Assembly (NCBI RefSeq): GCF_000014145.1
Contig: NC_008255.1
Coordinates: 1,365,501-1,429,500 of the forward strand
DNA from: Cytophaga hutchinsonii ATCC 33406
Lineage (GTDB): Bacteria > Bacteroidota > Bacteroidia > Cytophagales > Cytophagaceae
DNA length: 64,000 bases
Direction: 5' to 3'
Shown here one piece after another: positions 34,559 through 44,141 of this stretch. Within the stretch, counting starts at the first letter, position 1, and each line of letters starts with the position of its first letter. The notes below the pieces were generated by a model, which ran no database searches, was not told the DNA's origin, and was given only the letters and a program-made list of their open reading frames with translations. A program made the translations under genes and the position numbers.

Positions 34559-37500
34559 TTACCGCGCGATATAAAATTTATAGTTGTCGCCGGTTGCTGT
34601 ATGGATGATATACAGACCGTTTTCCAATGTGCTGGTTTCAATGCGTTCAGCATCACTGAATGACAGTACCAGGGCGCCTTTGGCATCATATACGGTGCCG
34701 CTTATCTCTTTAGAGAAGTATAAGATTGTTTGTGTAACCGGGTTCGGAAACAGAACAAATGCCTGTTGGCTTAATACACCTGTTACATCCGTTGGTATAC
34801 ACGTACCTTCTGCAATACCGCAGCCACAGGTACCTGGTTCGGTTTTGTTTGCATCTGCCGGACAAAGATCTCCGGCTACAGATACATACCCATTGGGTTG
34901 TGTACACGAAGAAATTGTTTCACCTGCAACTCCCATACCGTCTCCGTCAGTATCTGCATACCAGGTAACCGAATTAACAACCGTGAGGCTCTTCGGTTCA
35001 GATGTTTTTTTGCAATTCTGACTGCTGGTTACTTCTACATAATACGGCCCTCCTGTGCTGGCAAGATAGGTAGCAGTTGTTGCACCGGCAATAATACCAT
35101 TGCTGTTATACCACTGGTAGGAAGCACCTGTGCTGGAGGTAAGCTCAAGTGTGCTGCCTGAACAGAATGATGTGGAAGGAACCGTTACTTCAGCAACCGG
35201 TAAGCTGTTTTCTGTCAATACCACAGGTGCAGATGTTTTCTTACAGCCGTTTGCGCTGCTGATTTCAACCGTATAAGAACCTGCCGTACCGGTAACCAAT
35301 GTTGAAGCTGTCGCATTGGCGATAGGTGTATTGGCAAGCATCCATTTATAGGTTTGGCCATTGCTGGACGTTAACGTAACGGTACCGTTTGTACAGAAAG
35401 AAGTAGCCGTTGAGGTAACGGTAACGGTTGGTAACGGATTTTCTGTTATTGTTACTGCTGTTGCATTCTTTTTACAGCCGTTTGTATTGGTTGCTTCAAC
35501 ATAATAACTGCCGCCTGTTTTAACTTTGTACATATTTGCCGAAGCACCTGAAATCAATGCGGAATTTTTGAACCACTTATATGTTAACCCGGTTGCAGGA
35601 GTTGCAGTTAATGTAGTAGAATCTCCTGTACAAATACCAAATACCGGGGCCGCAACACTTATAACCGGTAATGCGTTTTCTGTAATGGAAACGGCAGCCG
35701 ATAGTTTTTTACATGCAGCTGCATTGTTTACTTCAACCGTATAGGAGCCAGCTGTTTTTACTTTGTATGTACTCTGTGTTGCACCGCTTACTGCGGCAGC
35801 ATTTTTATACCACTGGTAACTGGCATTTCCTGCCGTAGCCGTTAACGTGATTGAATCTCCTGTACATAGCGCAGATGCCGAATTGGTAATGACAGCTGTT
35901 GGTAAGGCATTTTCAGTAATTGTTATCGGTGTAGAAACCTTTTTACATGCACTTGTATTTTGCGCTTCAACCGTATACACACCTGCTGCTTTTGCTTTAT
36001 AGCTGTTAGAGGTAGCTCCGGCTATAAGCGTATTATTGTTATACCATGCATAGGTTAAGCCTGTTGCCGGATTCGCGGTAATTAAAATAGAATCACCGGT
36101 ACACAGGGCTGTTTTAGGAGACGTAATTGTTATGGTTGGAGGGGTAGCCTGTGTAATTAATACGGCACTGGATGTTTTAAAGCATCCGGATGCATTTGTT
36201 ACCTGTACGGTATATGCACCATTTGTAGCTACAGGATATGTTGCAGCAGTTGCACCTGGAATAAGTACAGCATCTTTATACCATTTGTAGGTAAAGCCTG
36301 AACCTGAATTGGCAGATAAGGTCAATGAAGAACCTGTGCAATATACGGTACCCGGAGATGTAATGGCAGCGTTGCAATTTGCTGCGTAAGAAACTACCAG
36401 CATAGGACCTTTCGCTGCCGGGTTTTCTTTTGACTGGAAGATAACACGCTTCGCATTGTCGTTTGGTGTTACTAATACTACTGTAACTAAATTCTGGCCG
36501 GCAGCAACTTTAGCTTTGATAAGTGCTGTAAGGTCTAAATAAAAAAACTGATCCGCAGGACTTAAGTTTGTTACCGTTACAGAATCATATTTTACATTTA
36601 ACCGTTCCGGTTTTGTATTCCAGGTAACCGCATTTTCTGTCCATAAATTGCTTGCCCCTTCATACGCAATTACTTTAATGCTGTTTGCGCCTACTTCATT
36701 TGAAAGACCTCCGTATAATTTTAATTTGACAGAAGAAATATCCGTAGCGCTTCCTAACAGATTGTTCAGGTTAAACATGAGATACGATTGTCTGTTCGGT
36801 GTTGCAGAATAGTTTTTCACCACCAGATCATTTGGTGTAGATGCACCATAAGCAATGTTGGCATTGGTACCATCATAGCTGGTGTATTGTGCAAAGGCAT
36901 CATGAATAGGAGAGATGCTGTCTTTTATTACCTGTGTCTCCTGGAATAAGGCTGTAAAGCTTGTGTCTTTACCGGCAGTAGCATAAGACTGATTTGCCGT
37001 GCCGCCGTGAGACCAGCCTGTAAAGCTGTATACTTTTCCCTGATAGGATTGTGTAAGCACCACGTCTAAGGTACGTACTACACCAACAACGCTTTGCTGT
37101 GTGTTTGGTGTTACCACCGGCTCATCATCCAGTTTTACGGTTAAACCTGCCGGAACTGTTTTTAGGGTAATCTTTTTCAGCGTTGGCAATAAGTTTACAA
37201 AAGCTGTATCGGTTAATCCGCCTGCATCTTTTACAACTACATATATTTTATAATAGATGTCGGTGTCTGTATGGCCGGTTGTAGGAATGGTAGCCGTGAA
37301 GTTTTTAACACCGTTTGATGGTAAGCCATCGTGAATGTGTGTGTTGTGGTGTAAATCAAAGTGCCAGGAGAAGGCACTTGCAGGCAATAAACCATCCTGT
37401 ACATCGGTTGCCGTTGCTACAAAATTGAATACCTGTCCGCCAACAAATAAGGAGTTGTTTGCCGGTGCAGTTGTGAACGTAACGGTAGGCTTGCTGTTAA

Positions 37501-39532
37501 ACGCTGTAACCGTTAATGTTGCAGCACTGCTGGTATCGGAACCATACGTGTTGGTTATGATGACACGGTAAGCACCCGCATCGCCTGCTGCTACAGCAGC
37601 GATTTTAAAAGTTGAATCTACAGCGCCGGGAATATCTACGCCATTTTTTTGCCACCTGTATGTAAACGGTTTAACACCTGCTGCACTTACTTTAAAGGTT
37701 GCCGGCTGGCTGGCTGCTACCGTTTGCGATGCAGGATTCTGAAGAATGTCGGGAATGGAACTTCCTGAATAAACGACTTTATATAATGCCGCAGGGCTTC
37801 TTGTTAAATAATACAGGTTACCATCTGCAGCAACGTCAACCGCTACCGGGTAACTGCCGATTACGTTGTCAATGAAACGTTCTGTTTTTAATCCCGTTAC
37901 AGGGTCCATAACATCCATCCATTCACCGCAATAATCCATAAAGAAATATTTACCAATATATTTAGATGGGTAGTTTGTAGATGCAGGATTAAAGAAGCAC
38001 CCCCCAGTGATGGCACAGCCATTCACATTGCTCGCGCCGTGATTGTATGTATATACAGGGTTTGCGTAAGTAGTAATCGTTGTTACTCCTTCCACATTCG
38101 GCCAGCCAAAGTTTTTATTGGCTACCGTACCATCGTTGATTTCTTCCCAGGCATCCTGGCCAACATCATTGATGAATAGTTTTCCCGTTTCCGGTTGTAT
38201 ATCAAACGTAAATGGGTTACGTAAGCCGTATTGCCAGATTTTTCTTTTTGAAAGATTTGCATCTGTAGCATATGGGTTGTCAGAAGGGATCGTTCCATCG
38301 GCATTCAAACGCAGTAGTTTTCCATGCGTAACAGTTAAATTCTGCGCATTGGCAGGTGTTGCATTTTCACCGGTTGCGATATAGAGCTTGCCATCAAGGC
38401 CAAAATGCAGGGCGCCGCCGTTGTGATTGGATGCTGTTGATAACGGATCGAGGTCTGTAACAAGTGTTTCGGAAGCAGGGTCAATGACATCTCCAGTCAT
38501 TTTAAACCGGCTTACTTTATTGTGCGTGCCGCCAACACTCGTGGTATAAAAAATATAGATATACCCGTTTGCCGCAAAATTCGGGTCTGAGGTAATACCT
38601 ATCAAACCGCGTTCAGTATAATCACCGCCGGATGCATCAACGGTGATGGCTAAAGCATTTCCCGAAAGTAAGGCTCCGTTCTTAACAATCTTTACTGTAC
38701 CCGCCTGCTGGCCGATCAGGATACGTCCATCCGGAAGCATCGTCATAACGGTAGGGTTGGTAAGACCTGTATTATTAACTAAAATCTGGCTGAACGTAGG
38801 TGTTAATGTTTCAACTAATTCTAAGTTGCCAAATACAGTTGCATTTTGATAGGCAACATTTTTATTTGTTCCCGGAACATCTTCTGAACCGATAAAACTT
38901 TGTCTGGTAGTACCGCCATCATTATCACAATAGGCCATGGCAAAGCCCATTTGCTTTCCTAACGTTAAGGTAGCTTTTGGGTTTGATGTTCCGTTCGCAT
39001 ATATATAGGCATCTGTATATACATCAAAAGCAGCTTCCCAGGTATAGGTTGTTCCGCTCTTTGTTCTGGATACTGTCGCGTGTGCATTGAATAATCGTGG
39101 TGAGCCAAGATCTGAATCAACAATATCACCTAACGTAGATACGTGGTAGGCAAATGCATTGTAATTATTTTCGTGTTCTCCGCCTGAATGATTTTCATCC
39201 AGAAATATTTCCCAGGTATCATCTTCCCAGTAATTTGAAAGCGGGTTTGCATAGTTATCATTTAGTACATCATCTGTGATCTCCGCCAATATGAATAATT
39301 TATTTGCGTTCCAGGTTACTTTAAATTTACCCGTAAAATCTGCCGCCGAAGGCTGCACGCCCAACCAAAGATAACTTACATCATACCAGGTTGCTGAACT
39401 CCAGCAGGCATCATTGCCATTACCATCAATGGTAGGAGCTGTTTGGGCACGCGGGGCCTGATAGTTATTTCCATTGCCTGCAAATGCAAGAACAGAAAGA
39501 AAGAAGCTGAAAACTGTAAATACGTGTTTCAT
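34559..39532 (-). CDS. Giant T9SS-secreted protein: CBM9-like, sugar dehydrogenase, Ig-like repeats
   Basis: 1657 residues. Order of parts: signal peptide (1-18); CBM9/DOMON-like sugar-binding domain (about 22-240, PTIDGNGNDACWSSATW and DDTWEIFLDEN); glucose/sorbosone dehydrogenase-type beta-propeller (about 245-590, NPTVMTMLPDGRILIGQQAG, SNHNGGALHFGLDGKLYIATG, NFGWPNVEG); an Ig-like domain (about 594-680); PKD-like and other beta-domains (680-870); a DNRLRE/CBM96-like domain (about 872-1050); six Ig-like repeats of about 80 residues (1053-1530), each with a Cys pair, WYK and GCKK-type motif; a calcium-binding DTDGDGMG segment; and a T9SS sorting tail (about 1590-1657, VLFPNPVTQ). It probably oxidises or binds sugars at the cell surface using PQQ or calcium. 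The substrate is unknown. Confidence 0.9.
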   Translation of the reverse strand: MKHVFTVFSFFLSVLAFAGNGNNYQAPRAQTAPTIDGNGNDACWSSATWYDVSYLWLGVQPSAADFTGKFKVTWNANKLFILAEITDDVLNDNYANPLSNYWEDDTWEIFLDENHSGGEHENNYNAFAYHVSTLGDIVDSDLGSPRLFNAHATVSRTKSGTTYTWEAAFDVYTDAYIYANGTSNPKATLTLGKQMGFAMAYCDNDGGTTRQSFIGSEDVPGTNKNVAYQNATVFGNLELVETLTPTFSQILVNNTGLTNPTVMTMLPDGRILIGQQAGTVKIVKNGALLSGNALAITVDASGGDYTERGLIGITSDPNFAANGYIYIFYTTSVGGTHNKVSRFKMTGDVIDPASETLVTDLDPLSTASNHNGGALHFGLDGKLYIATGENATPANAQNLTVTHGKLLRLNADGTIPSDNPYATDANLSKRKIWQYGLRNPFTFDIQPETGKLFINDVGQDAWEEINDGTVANKNFGWPNVEGVTTITTYANPVYTYNHGASNVNGCAITGGCFFNPASTNYPSKYIGKYFFMDYCGEWMDVMDPVTGLKTERFIDNVIGSYPVAVDVAADGNLYYLTRSPAALYKVVYSGSSIPDILQNPASQTVAASQPATFKVSAAGVKPFTYRWQKNGVDIPGAVDSTFKIAAVAAGDAGAYRVIITNTYGSDTSSAATLTVTAFNSKPTVTFTTAPANNSLFVGGQVFNFVATATDVQDGLLPASAFSWHFDLHHNTHIHDGLPSNGVKNFTATIPTTGHTDTDIYYKIYVVVKDAGGLTDTAFVNLLPTLKKITLKTVPAGLTVKLDDEPVVTPNTQQSVVGVVRTLDVVLTQSYQGKVYSFTGWSHGGTANQSYATAGKDTSFTALFQETQVIKDSISPIHDAFAQYTSYDGTNANIAYGASTPNDLVVKNYSATPNRQSYLMFNLNNLLGSATDISSVKLKLYGGLSNEVGANSIKVIAYEGASNLWTENAVTWNTKPERLNVKYDSVTVTNLSPADQFFYLDLTALIKAKVAAGQNLVTVVLVTPNDNAKRVIFQSKENPAAKGPMLVVSYAANCNAAITSPGTVYCTGSSLTLSANSGSGFTYKWYKDAVLIPGATAATYPVATNGAYTVQVTNASGCFKTSSAVLITQATPPTITITSPKTALCTGDSILITANPATGLTYAWYNNNTLIAGATSNSYKAKAAGVYTVEAQNTSACKKVSTPITITENALPTAVITNSASALCTGDSITLTATAGNASYQWYKNAAAVSGATQSTYKVKTAGSYTVEVNNAAACKKLSAAVSITENALPVISVAAPVFGICTGDSTTLTATPATGLTYKWFKNSALISGASANMYKVKTGGSYYVEATNTNGCKKNATAVTITENPLPTVTVTSTATSFCTNGTVTLTSSNGQTYKWMLANTPIANATASTLVTGTAGSYTVEISSANGCKKTSAPVVLTENSLPVAEVTVPSTSFCSGSTLELTSSTGASYQWYNSNGIIAGATTATYLASTGGPYYVEVTSSQNCKKTSEPKSLTVVNSVTWYADTDGDGMGVAGETISSCTQPNGYVSVAGDLCPADANKTEPGTCGCGIAEGTCIPTDVTGVLSQQAFVLFPNPVTQTILYFSKEISGTVYDAKGALVLSFSDAERIETSTLENGLYIIHTATGDNYKFYIAR

Positions 39533-39629
39533 CGAGTATGTGTATATTTGTCAGTAAGTTAAGAAAAAGTTGGATAATTTTAATAAATCACATTTAAATT
39601 ATTACGAACAACCCGCAAATAAGTAAACG

Positions 39630-39680
39630 GTATGGGCGAATTGCATTCCCCATACATGCAAAGCGAATTCAATTCACTCC
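39630..39680. repeat. Dispersed palindrome pair beside the 7TMR kinase
   Basis: GTATGGGCGAATTGCATTCCCCATAC (39630-39655) has 7-base arms, followed by AAGCGAATTCAATTCACTCC, a second degenerate copy. The second copy contains the stop codon of the kinase gene on the minus strand (TGA within GTGAATTGAATTC), so the last residues of the kinase are encoded by the repeat. Confidence 0.7.
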
Positions 39681-41621
39681 CAACGCGTTGGGAATTTCGA
39701 TTACGAAAATGGTTTCGTTTGCTGGATTGGCTGTATGAGTTACAGTACCATTTATTTTTTCAATGAATGTTTTTACAATGTACAAGCCAAGGCCGGTACC
39801 TGAAACACCTTCTTTTGTATTCTCCCTGAAAAACATATCAAAAATATGCTGAGAATTGACCGGGTTTATCCCGATTCCATTGTCGGTAAATGTCAGGGTC
39901 GCTTTTTTGCTGCTGCTATCAATCTGTATATACAGGGTTGATGAAATGCCCTGTTCATGGCGGTACTTAACGGCGTTTTCAATAATATTTGAAATGGCAG
40001 GATATAAAATGTTTTTATAGGAATAAAATTCCCCTTCCTGTTCAATGTCTACCTGAATACTTGTTTTTTCAAACTCATTCAGGTAGCGCAGGTTTTCAAT
40101 GACTTCTGCAAGCAGTTTTCTGAAATTAATGGAAGAAAGATCTTCGGTATCAAATTGTTTTGCGTTGGAGAGTTGAAGGAAATTGGATGTGATCTTATCA
40201 AGTTTTGTGGCGCTGCTCTGGATCATACGAAAATAATTCTCCCGGTCAGTATGATCGATCAAACCTAAATTAGCAAGCCCCATGATTGATTTTAACGGAC
40301 CTTTTACATCGTGTGAAAGCCTGTAAAATAAGGTGTCGAGCTCGTTTACCTTTTCATTTATAATAGTATTCTGAATCTGCAGAATGGCGGTACGTTCCTG
40401 TACTTTTTCCTCCAGTAATTTATTGATATTTTCCGTGACAGTTTTTTCCTGAATAATTATGCGTAACCACGCACCCAATGAAAGGGAAAGGAAAAGAATT
40501 TCAAGCACGGCTCCAAAGTTTAATGAGTATGCAGTAAATATATTCGATTCAACGATGCAGGCAACACGCAGTGAATTAATGATAAATGATATGAGCAGAA
40601 TGGAAAAACCTAAGGTGAAATATAAGGCCGGCTTGAAACCTTTGCTGTAAGAATAAATTGCTGTAAGATAAGCTACAATAAACGGAATGTAATCGTAGTA
40701 CATCACAAGCGACAACAACAAATCATTTTCTTTGGGAAGAAAAGCACCCACTATACGCAGTACAATCCATATCATCATTGCTTTCCATACCAATGGAAGG
40801 CGTTTCTTAATATCTAAAAACTCGCAAAAGTATAAGGTATAAGGTATCAGCATGAGCAGGCGCGAAATGGAAATGGAATAGGCGTTTATGATGGGCATAT
40901 CTGACCACAGGTATTGAAAGCCTGTGCCATCCTGACACATAAAAAAAATGCCGAAGCCTGTAAGGAAAAGCGAATAATACAGGAATACTAATTTACGGAA
41001 CGAAAGCAGCATCAGTAAACTGAATAATGCTACAATACCAATGGTTCCATAAAAAATACCCAGCAGAAAATACTCACCTATCGCGTAGGTAGTGAAAGCA
41101 TCAAACCGACGGATGAATAATTCAAAGCTGGCAGGTTGTTTGGTTTTTATGCGCAGGTAGCAAATGATGGAATCACGGTCATTTGGTAACAGGAATTCAA
41201 AGTTTTTATGGCCAACAGATCGCTGCTTAAACGCATACATATCACCTTCTACTACTTCTGTAAAGCCGGAGTCGGTTTGAAGAAAACAGGAGATTTCGTT
41301 TATTCTGAAATTAAATGATTCAATAAGCCATTGCTGGCTTTTATCTGTATGGTTTATAATTCTCAGTTTTAACCAGTAAGCCGCTTGTCTGTTGGTATTG
41401 CGCAGCATGGTTTCGCCTGTTGCTTTAAACTTTGCAGCAAAAAGCGGGGAAGATACCTGATCTATGGTATAAGAAGCCGCTGGGTCCTGCAGCTGTTCTA
41501 CAAACTGAGGCTGGATCTCATATTGTTTTTGATCGTTATTAAGGGTGATGGTATATTCTGCTTGTGCTGTCAGATTCCATACAAAAATAGCTGTAAATAC
41601 GGCTACAAGACTTTTTATCAT
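39669..41621 (-). CDS. 7TMR-DISM sensor histidine kinase
   Basis: A 650-residue membrane kinase. Signal peptide (1-20), an extracellular 7TMR-DISMED2 jellyroll (about 40-170, with QAAYWLKLRIINHTD and SFNFRINEISCFL), seven membrane helices (about 180-385), a coiled coil, HisKA with RLSHDVKGPLKSIMGLANLGL (His437) and a HATPase domain (NAVKYRH, FTDNGIGI, GTGLGLYIVK). The extracellular domain is expected to bind carbohydrate or another small ligand. No response regulator is adjacent. Its C-terminus is set by a repeat element. Confidence 0.92.
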   Translation of the reverse strand: MIKSLVAVFTAIFVWNLTAQAEYTITLNNDQKQYEIQPQFVEQLQDPAASYTIDQVSSPLFAAKFKATGETMLRNTNRQAAYWLKLRIINHTDKSQQWLIESFNFRINEISCFLQTDSGFTEVVEGDMYAFKQRSVGHKNFEFLLPNDRDSIICYLRIKTKQPASFELFIRRFDAFTTYAIGEYFLLGIFYGTIGIVALFSLLMLLSFRKLVFLYYSLFLTGFGIFFMCQDGTGFQYLWSDMPIINAYSISISRLLMLIPYTLYFCEFLDIKKRLPLVWKAMMIWIVLRIVGAFLPKENDLLLSLVMYYDYIPFIVAYLTAIYSYSKGFKPALYFTLGFSILLISFIINSLRVACIVESNIFTAYSLNFGAVLEILFLSLSLGAWLRIIIQEKTVTENINKLLEEKVQERTAILQIQNTIINEKVNELDTLFYRLSHDVKGPLKSIMGLANLGLIDHTDRENYFRMIQSSATKLDKITSNFLQLSNAKQFDTEDLSSINFRKLLAEVIENLRYLNEFEKTSIQVDIEQEGEFYSYKNILYPAISNIIENAVKYRHEQGISSTLYIQIDSSSKKATLTFTDNGIGINPVNSQHIFDMFFRENTKEGVSGTGLGLYIVKTFIEKINGTVTHTANPANETIFVIEIPNALGVN

Positions 41622-41737
41622 ACCTAATTATATCCCTTACATAGCCTGCGTAAAAGAGTCGTTTATTTTGTGATACGCAGTTATATAATAATACTCATTA
41701 TTATTTATATTCTCAAAAAATGGAGGGTAAATAAGTA

Positions 41738-41809
41738 GGGGCGAGGTTTACCCTCGCCCGAATATAATTGGTTACCCTCGCCCGGACATAATTGGTTACC
41801 CTCGCCCGG
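41738..41809. repeat. Palindrome plus 24-bp direct repeats, GAGG/CCTC variant
   Basis: GGGCGAGG, TTTAC, CCTCGCCC (41738-41759) is a hairpin with the family's GGGCG...CGCCC ends but a different core. It is followed by two copies of ATAATTGGTTACCCTCGCCCGG (41764-41785 and 41788-41809; period 24) and a partial inverted copy, CGGGCAACCG. It sits just downstream of the tamL stop. Confidence 0.8.
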
Positions 41810-41840
41810 AAACGGGCAACCGCAAAGGTTTCCCCAAGGG

Positions 41841-44141
41841 TTAAAACGGATAACCAATAGCAATATTCAGAATGATGTTTTGCCTGCGCCATTCTCCGCT
41901 TCCTAATTTTGCATCATCCAATACCCAGCGTTCGCCTTCTTCGAGCCAGGGTTTTCGGATAGGGGTGGCCAGATCAAGCCGTATGATGAAAAAGCTCAGA
42001 TCTGCACGCAAACCAAAACCGCCGCCAACAGCCAGTTCTGTAAATGCTTTTTCCAGTTTGAATTGTGCACCGGGTATCAAGTCGTTATTTTTATACAGCC
42101 ATACGTTACCGGCATCAACAAAAAGAGCACCTTTAATAATACTCACAATAGGGAACCGATATTCAGCACTCCATTCAACTTTTATATCACCGCCTTGCTG
42201 AATAAAGAAGGAACTTTGTAAACTGTCCGGCAGCCTGTATGTACCGGGGCCAACAGAGTTAACAGGGAATGCACGTAAGCTGTTCGCACCGCCTGAAAAG
42301 AAACCTTTAACAAAAGGAAGCGCAGTGGAATTTCCGTATGGAATACCCCAGCCGAGAATGAGCCTGCTGGCAAATACGGTCTGTCTTGTTACTTTATGAT
42401 AGTTACGTACATCAATATCAAATTTTGCATACTGTGCGTAGGCTATACCATTTATGGTTTTTGATCCATCCGGTTTTTCAGGACTGCCGGCAAGTTTATT
42501 TATAGCACTAAGTGTATTTCCTGAAATATCAATGTTTCCATTAAAATAAATTTGATTTTTCTTTTTAGGAAAAACCTGCTGATTGTATGTATATGAATAC
42601 ATGATCCCTACAATCAGCTGGTCTTCATAACGGCGTCTCAATGCAGGATTTTGCAGCAGCAAGGTATTGAAATCCGTACTGATATTAGTAATGTTGAAAA
42701 AATTTATATTGATCGGTCTCAGATAATGTTCTATCGGCAGCGATTCTTTCCACTTGTATCCATAGGAGATCTGCAGCGAACGCATTTCAAAATAATTAAC
42801 CCTTTTGAGGAATGTATAGCTTGTGCTGATAATTGTACTGGGAGTAAAAAGGCTCGACGCGGGAACTTTAAAAGGCAGTATAAACCTTGGAAACGTAAGC
42901 GAAAGCTGAGGCCCGAATTCATACGTATACAAACCTTTGAACTGACCATTCAATTGTGTTTCTACAGAACCATGAAAGCCCAGGCTTAATTTTTCGCCCC
43001 CCTTAAAATAATTCTTATCCGTATAATTCAGATTCATCCCCGGGCCAATGAAATTATTTGATTTGCTCACAAGATCAACCTCAATACTTACAGAACGCTT
43101 AGGTAACGGAGAGAGGTGAATGAATATGTCCAGATGGGTAGAGTCTTTTTCAACAATATCTATATCGACATATTTAAACAGGTTCATACCCATGAGCCTG
43201 CTTAACGTCAGCTGATAATTTTCTCTTGAATAATAATCGTTTGGTTTTAAATATACATACTGTGCGATGGATTTGGCTTTAAAGTCATGATTCAGATACA
43301 ATACCACACTGTCTATCATAACGGTATCTGTTTTATGAATGAAATGTTTAGCTGTATACGTGCTGTCCAGCAGTACATATACACCCGACATGGTATAGCG
43401 CCGCAAACTTTTTTCGGTTGTCTGAGGCTTTAGCTTTAGCCGCATGGCTACACTTGACCGGGTTCCGGATGTGTCAGCTTCGAAAACAAGATATTCAGGA
43501 TTGAAATGGAAGTAGCCGTTGTTTTTCAGAACCTCATCAATATGTTCCCGTTCTGTCCGTAAACGCTCCAGGCTATATCTTCTTCCTTTTTTTACACGGC
43601 TTTTATCTGCATTGTTATTGATCAGATTTACTATGGCAGTGTCTTTTATCCGGACCGCATACGTATCTATTCTATAAGACGGTCCTGTTTTTATCTGATA
43701 AACAATGCTTGTCTTTTTTTTATTTTTGCTGGTTACAATATCATAGCTTACTTGAGCATCAAAAAGCCCTCTGTTAAAGAGTGCTGCAGATAACGCTTTT
43801 TGTGTCAGAGATGTATTCACGGAAGAAAACAGGACAGGAGCCTGTCCAAACTTTCTGCTCAGATTATATTTTAAGCCTTTTTGTTTTTTAGGTTTTCCGA
43901 GCGCATTATAAATACTCAGTTTGATTCTCCATCCAAAAATGGATGTGTTGGGTTTGGGTTTTAATTGCGCTTCCAGATCTGTCTGAACAGATTTTATAAA
44001 ACGTTTGGGTTCATTCGATTGTATGTCGAATGTTGCTCCTGTGTATAACGAGTCGCCATCAGGTACATACTTTGTTGATGTGCAACCGATGCAAGCTCCT
44101 ATTAGTAAAAGAATATATATGTATCTACTGCTTAAAGTCAT
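41841..44141 (-). CDS. tamL: TamL, lipidated TamA/BamA-family outer-membrane protein
   Basis: A 766-residue Omp85-family protein. It has a lipoprotein signal peptide (lipid Cys about residue 20, CIGCTSTKYVPDGDSLY; the TKYVPxG start is typical of TamL), POTRA domains (about 40-370) and a 16-strand beta-barrel at the C-terminus with GGANSLRAFP (the VRG/Y-type loop motif) and final strand ending GYPF. In Bacteroidota this lipidated TamA variant works with TamB to insert or transport outer-membrane components. Its start codon overlaps the tamB stop by one base. Confidence 0.9.
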   Translation of the reverse strand: MTLSSRYIYILLLIGACIGCTSTKYVPDGDSLYTGATFDIQSNEPKRFIKSVQTDLEAQLKPKPNTSIFGWRIKLSIYNALGKPKKQKGLKYNLSRKFGQAPVLFSSVNTSLTQKALSAALFNRGLFDAQVSYDIVTSKNKKKTSIVYQIKTGPSYRIDTYAVRIKDTAIVNLINNNADKSRVKKGRRYSLERLRTEREHIDEVLKNNGYFHFNPEYLVFEADTSGTRSSVAMRLKLKPQTTEKSLRRYTMSGVYVLLDSTYTAKHFIHKTDTVMIDSVVLYLNHDFKAKSIAQYVYLKPNDYYSRENYQLTLSRLMGMNLFKYVDIDIVEKDSTHLDIFIHLSPLPKRSVSIEVDLVSKSNNFIGPGMNLNYTDKNYFKGGEKLSLGFHGSVETQLNGQFKGLYTYEFGPQLSLTFPRFILPFKVPASSLFTPSTIISTSYTFLKRVNYFEMRSLQISYGYKWKESLPIEHYLRPININFFNITNISTDFNTLLLQNPALRRRYEDQLIVGIMYSYTYNQQVFPKKKNQIYFNGNIDISGNTLSAINKLAGSPEKPDGSKTINGIAYAQYAKFDIDVRNYHKVTRQTVFASRLILGWGIPYGNSTALPFVKGFFSGGANSLRAFPVNSVGPGTYRLPDSLQSSFFIQQGGDIKVEWSAEYRFPIVSIIKGALFVDAGNVWLYKNNDLIPGAQFKLEKAFTELAVGGGFGLRADLSFFIIRLDLATPIRKPWLEEGERWVLDDAKLGSGEWRRQNIILNIAIGYPF

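Noticed and set aside
34172-34689. Minus-strand open frames rich in SSYC/HT repeats across the 11-bp array
   Set aside because: Low-complexity translation of the repeat; one of them overlaps the C-terminus of the large secreted protein and the terminator.
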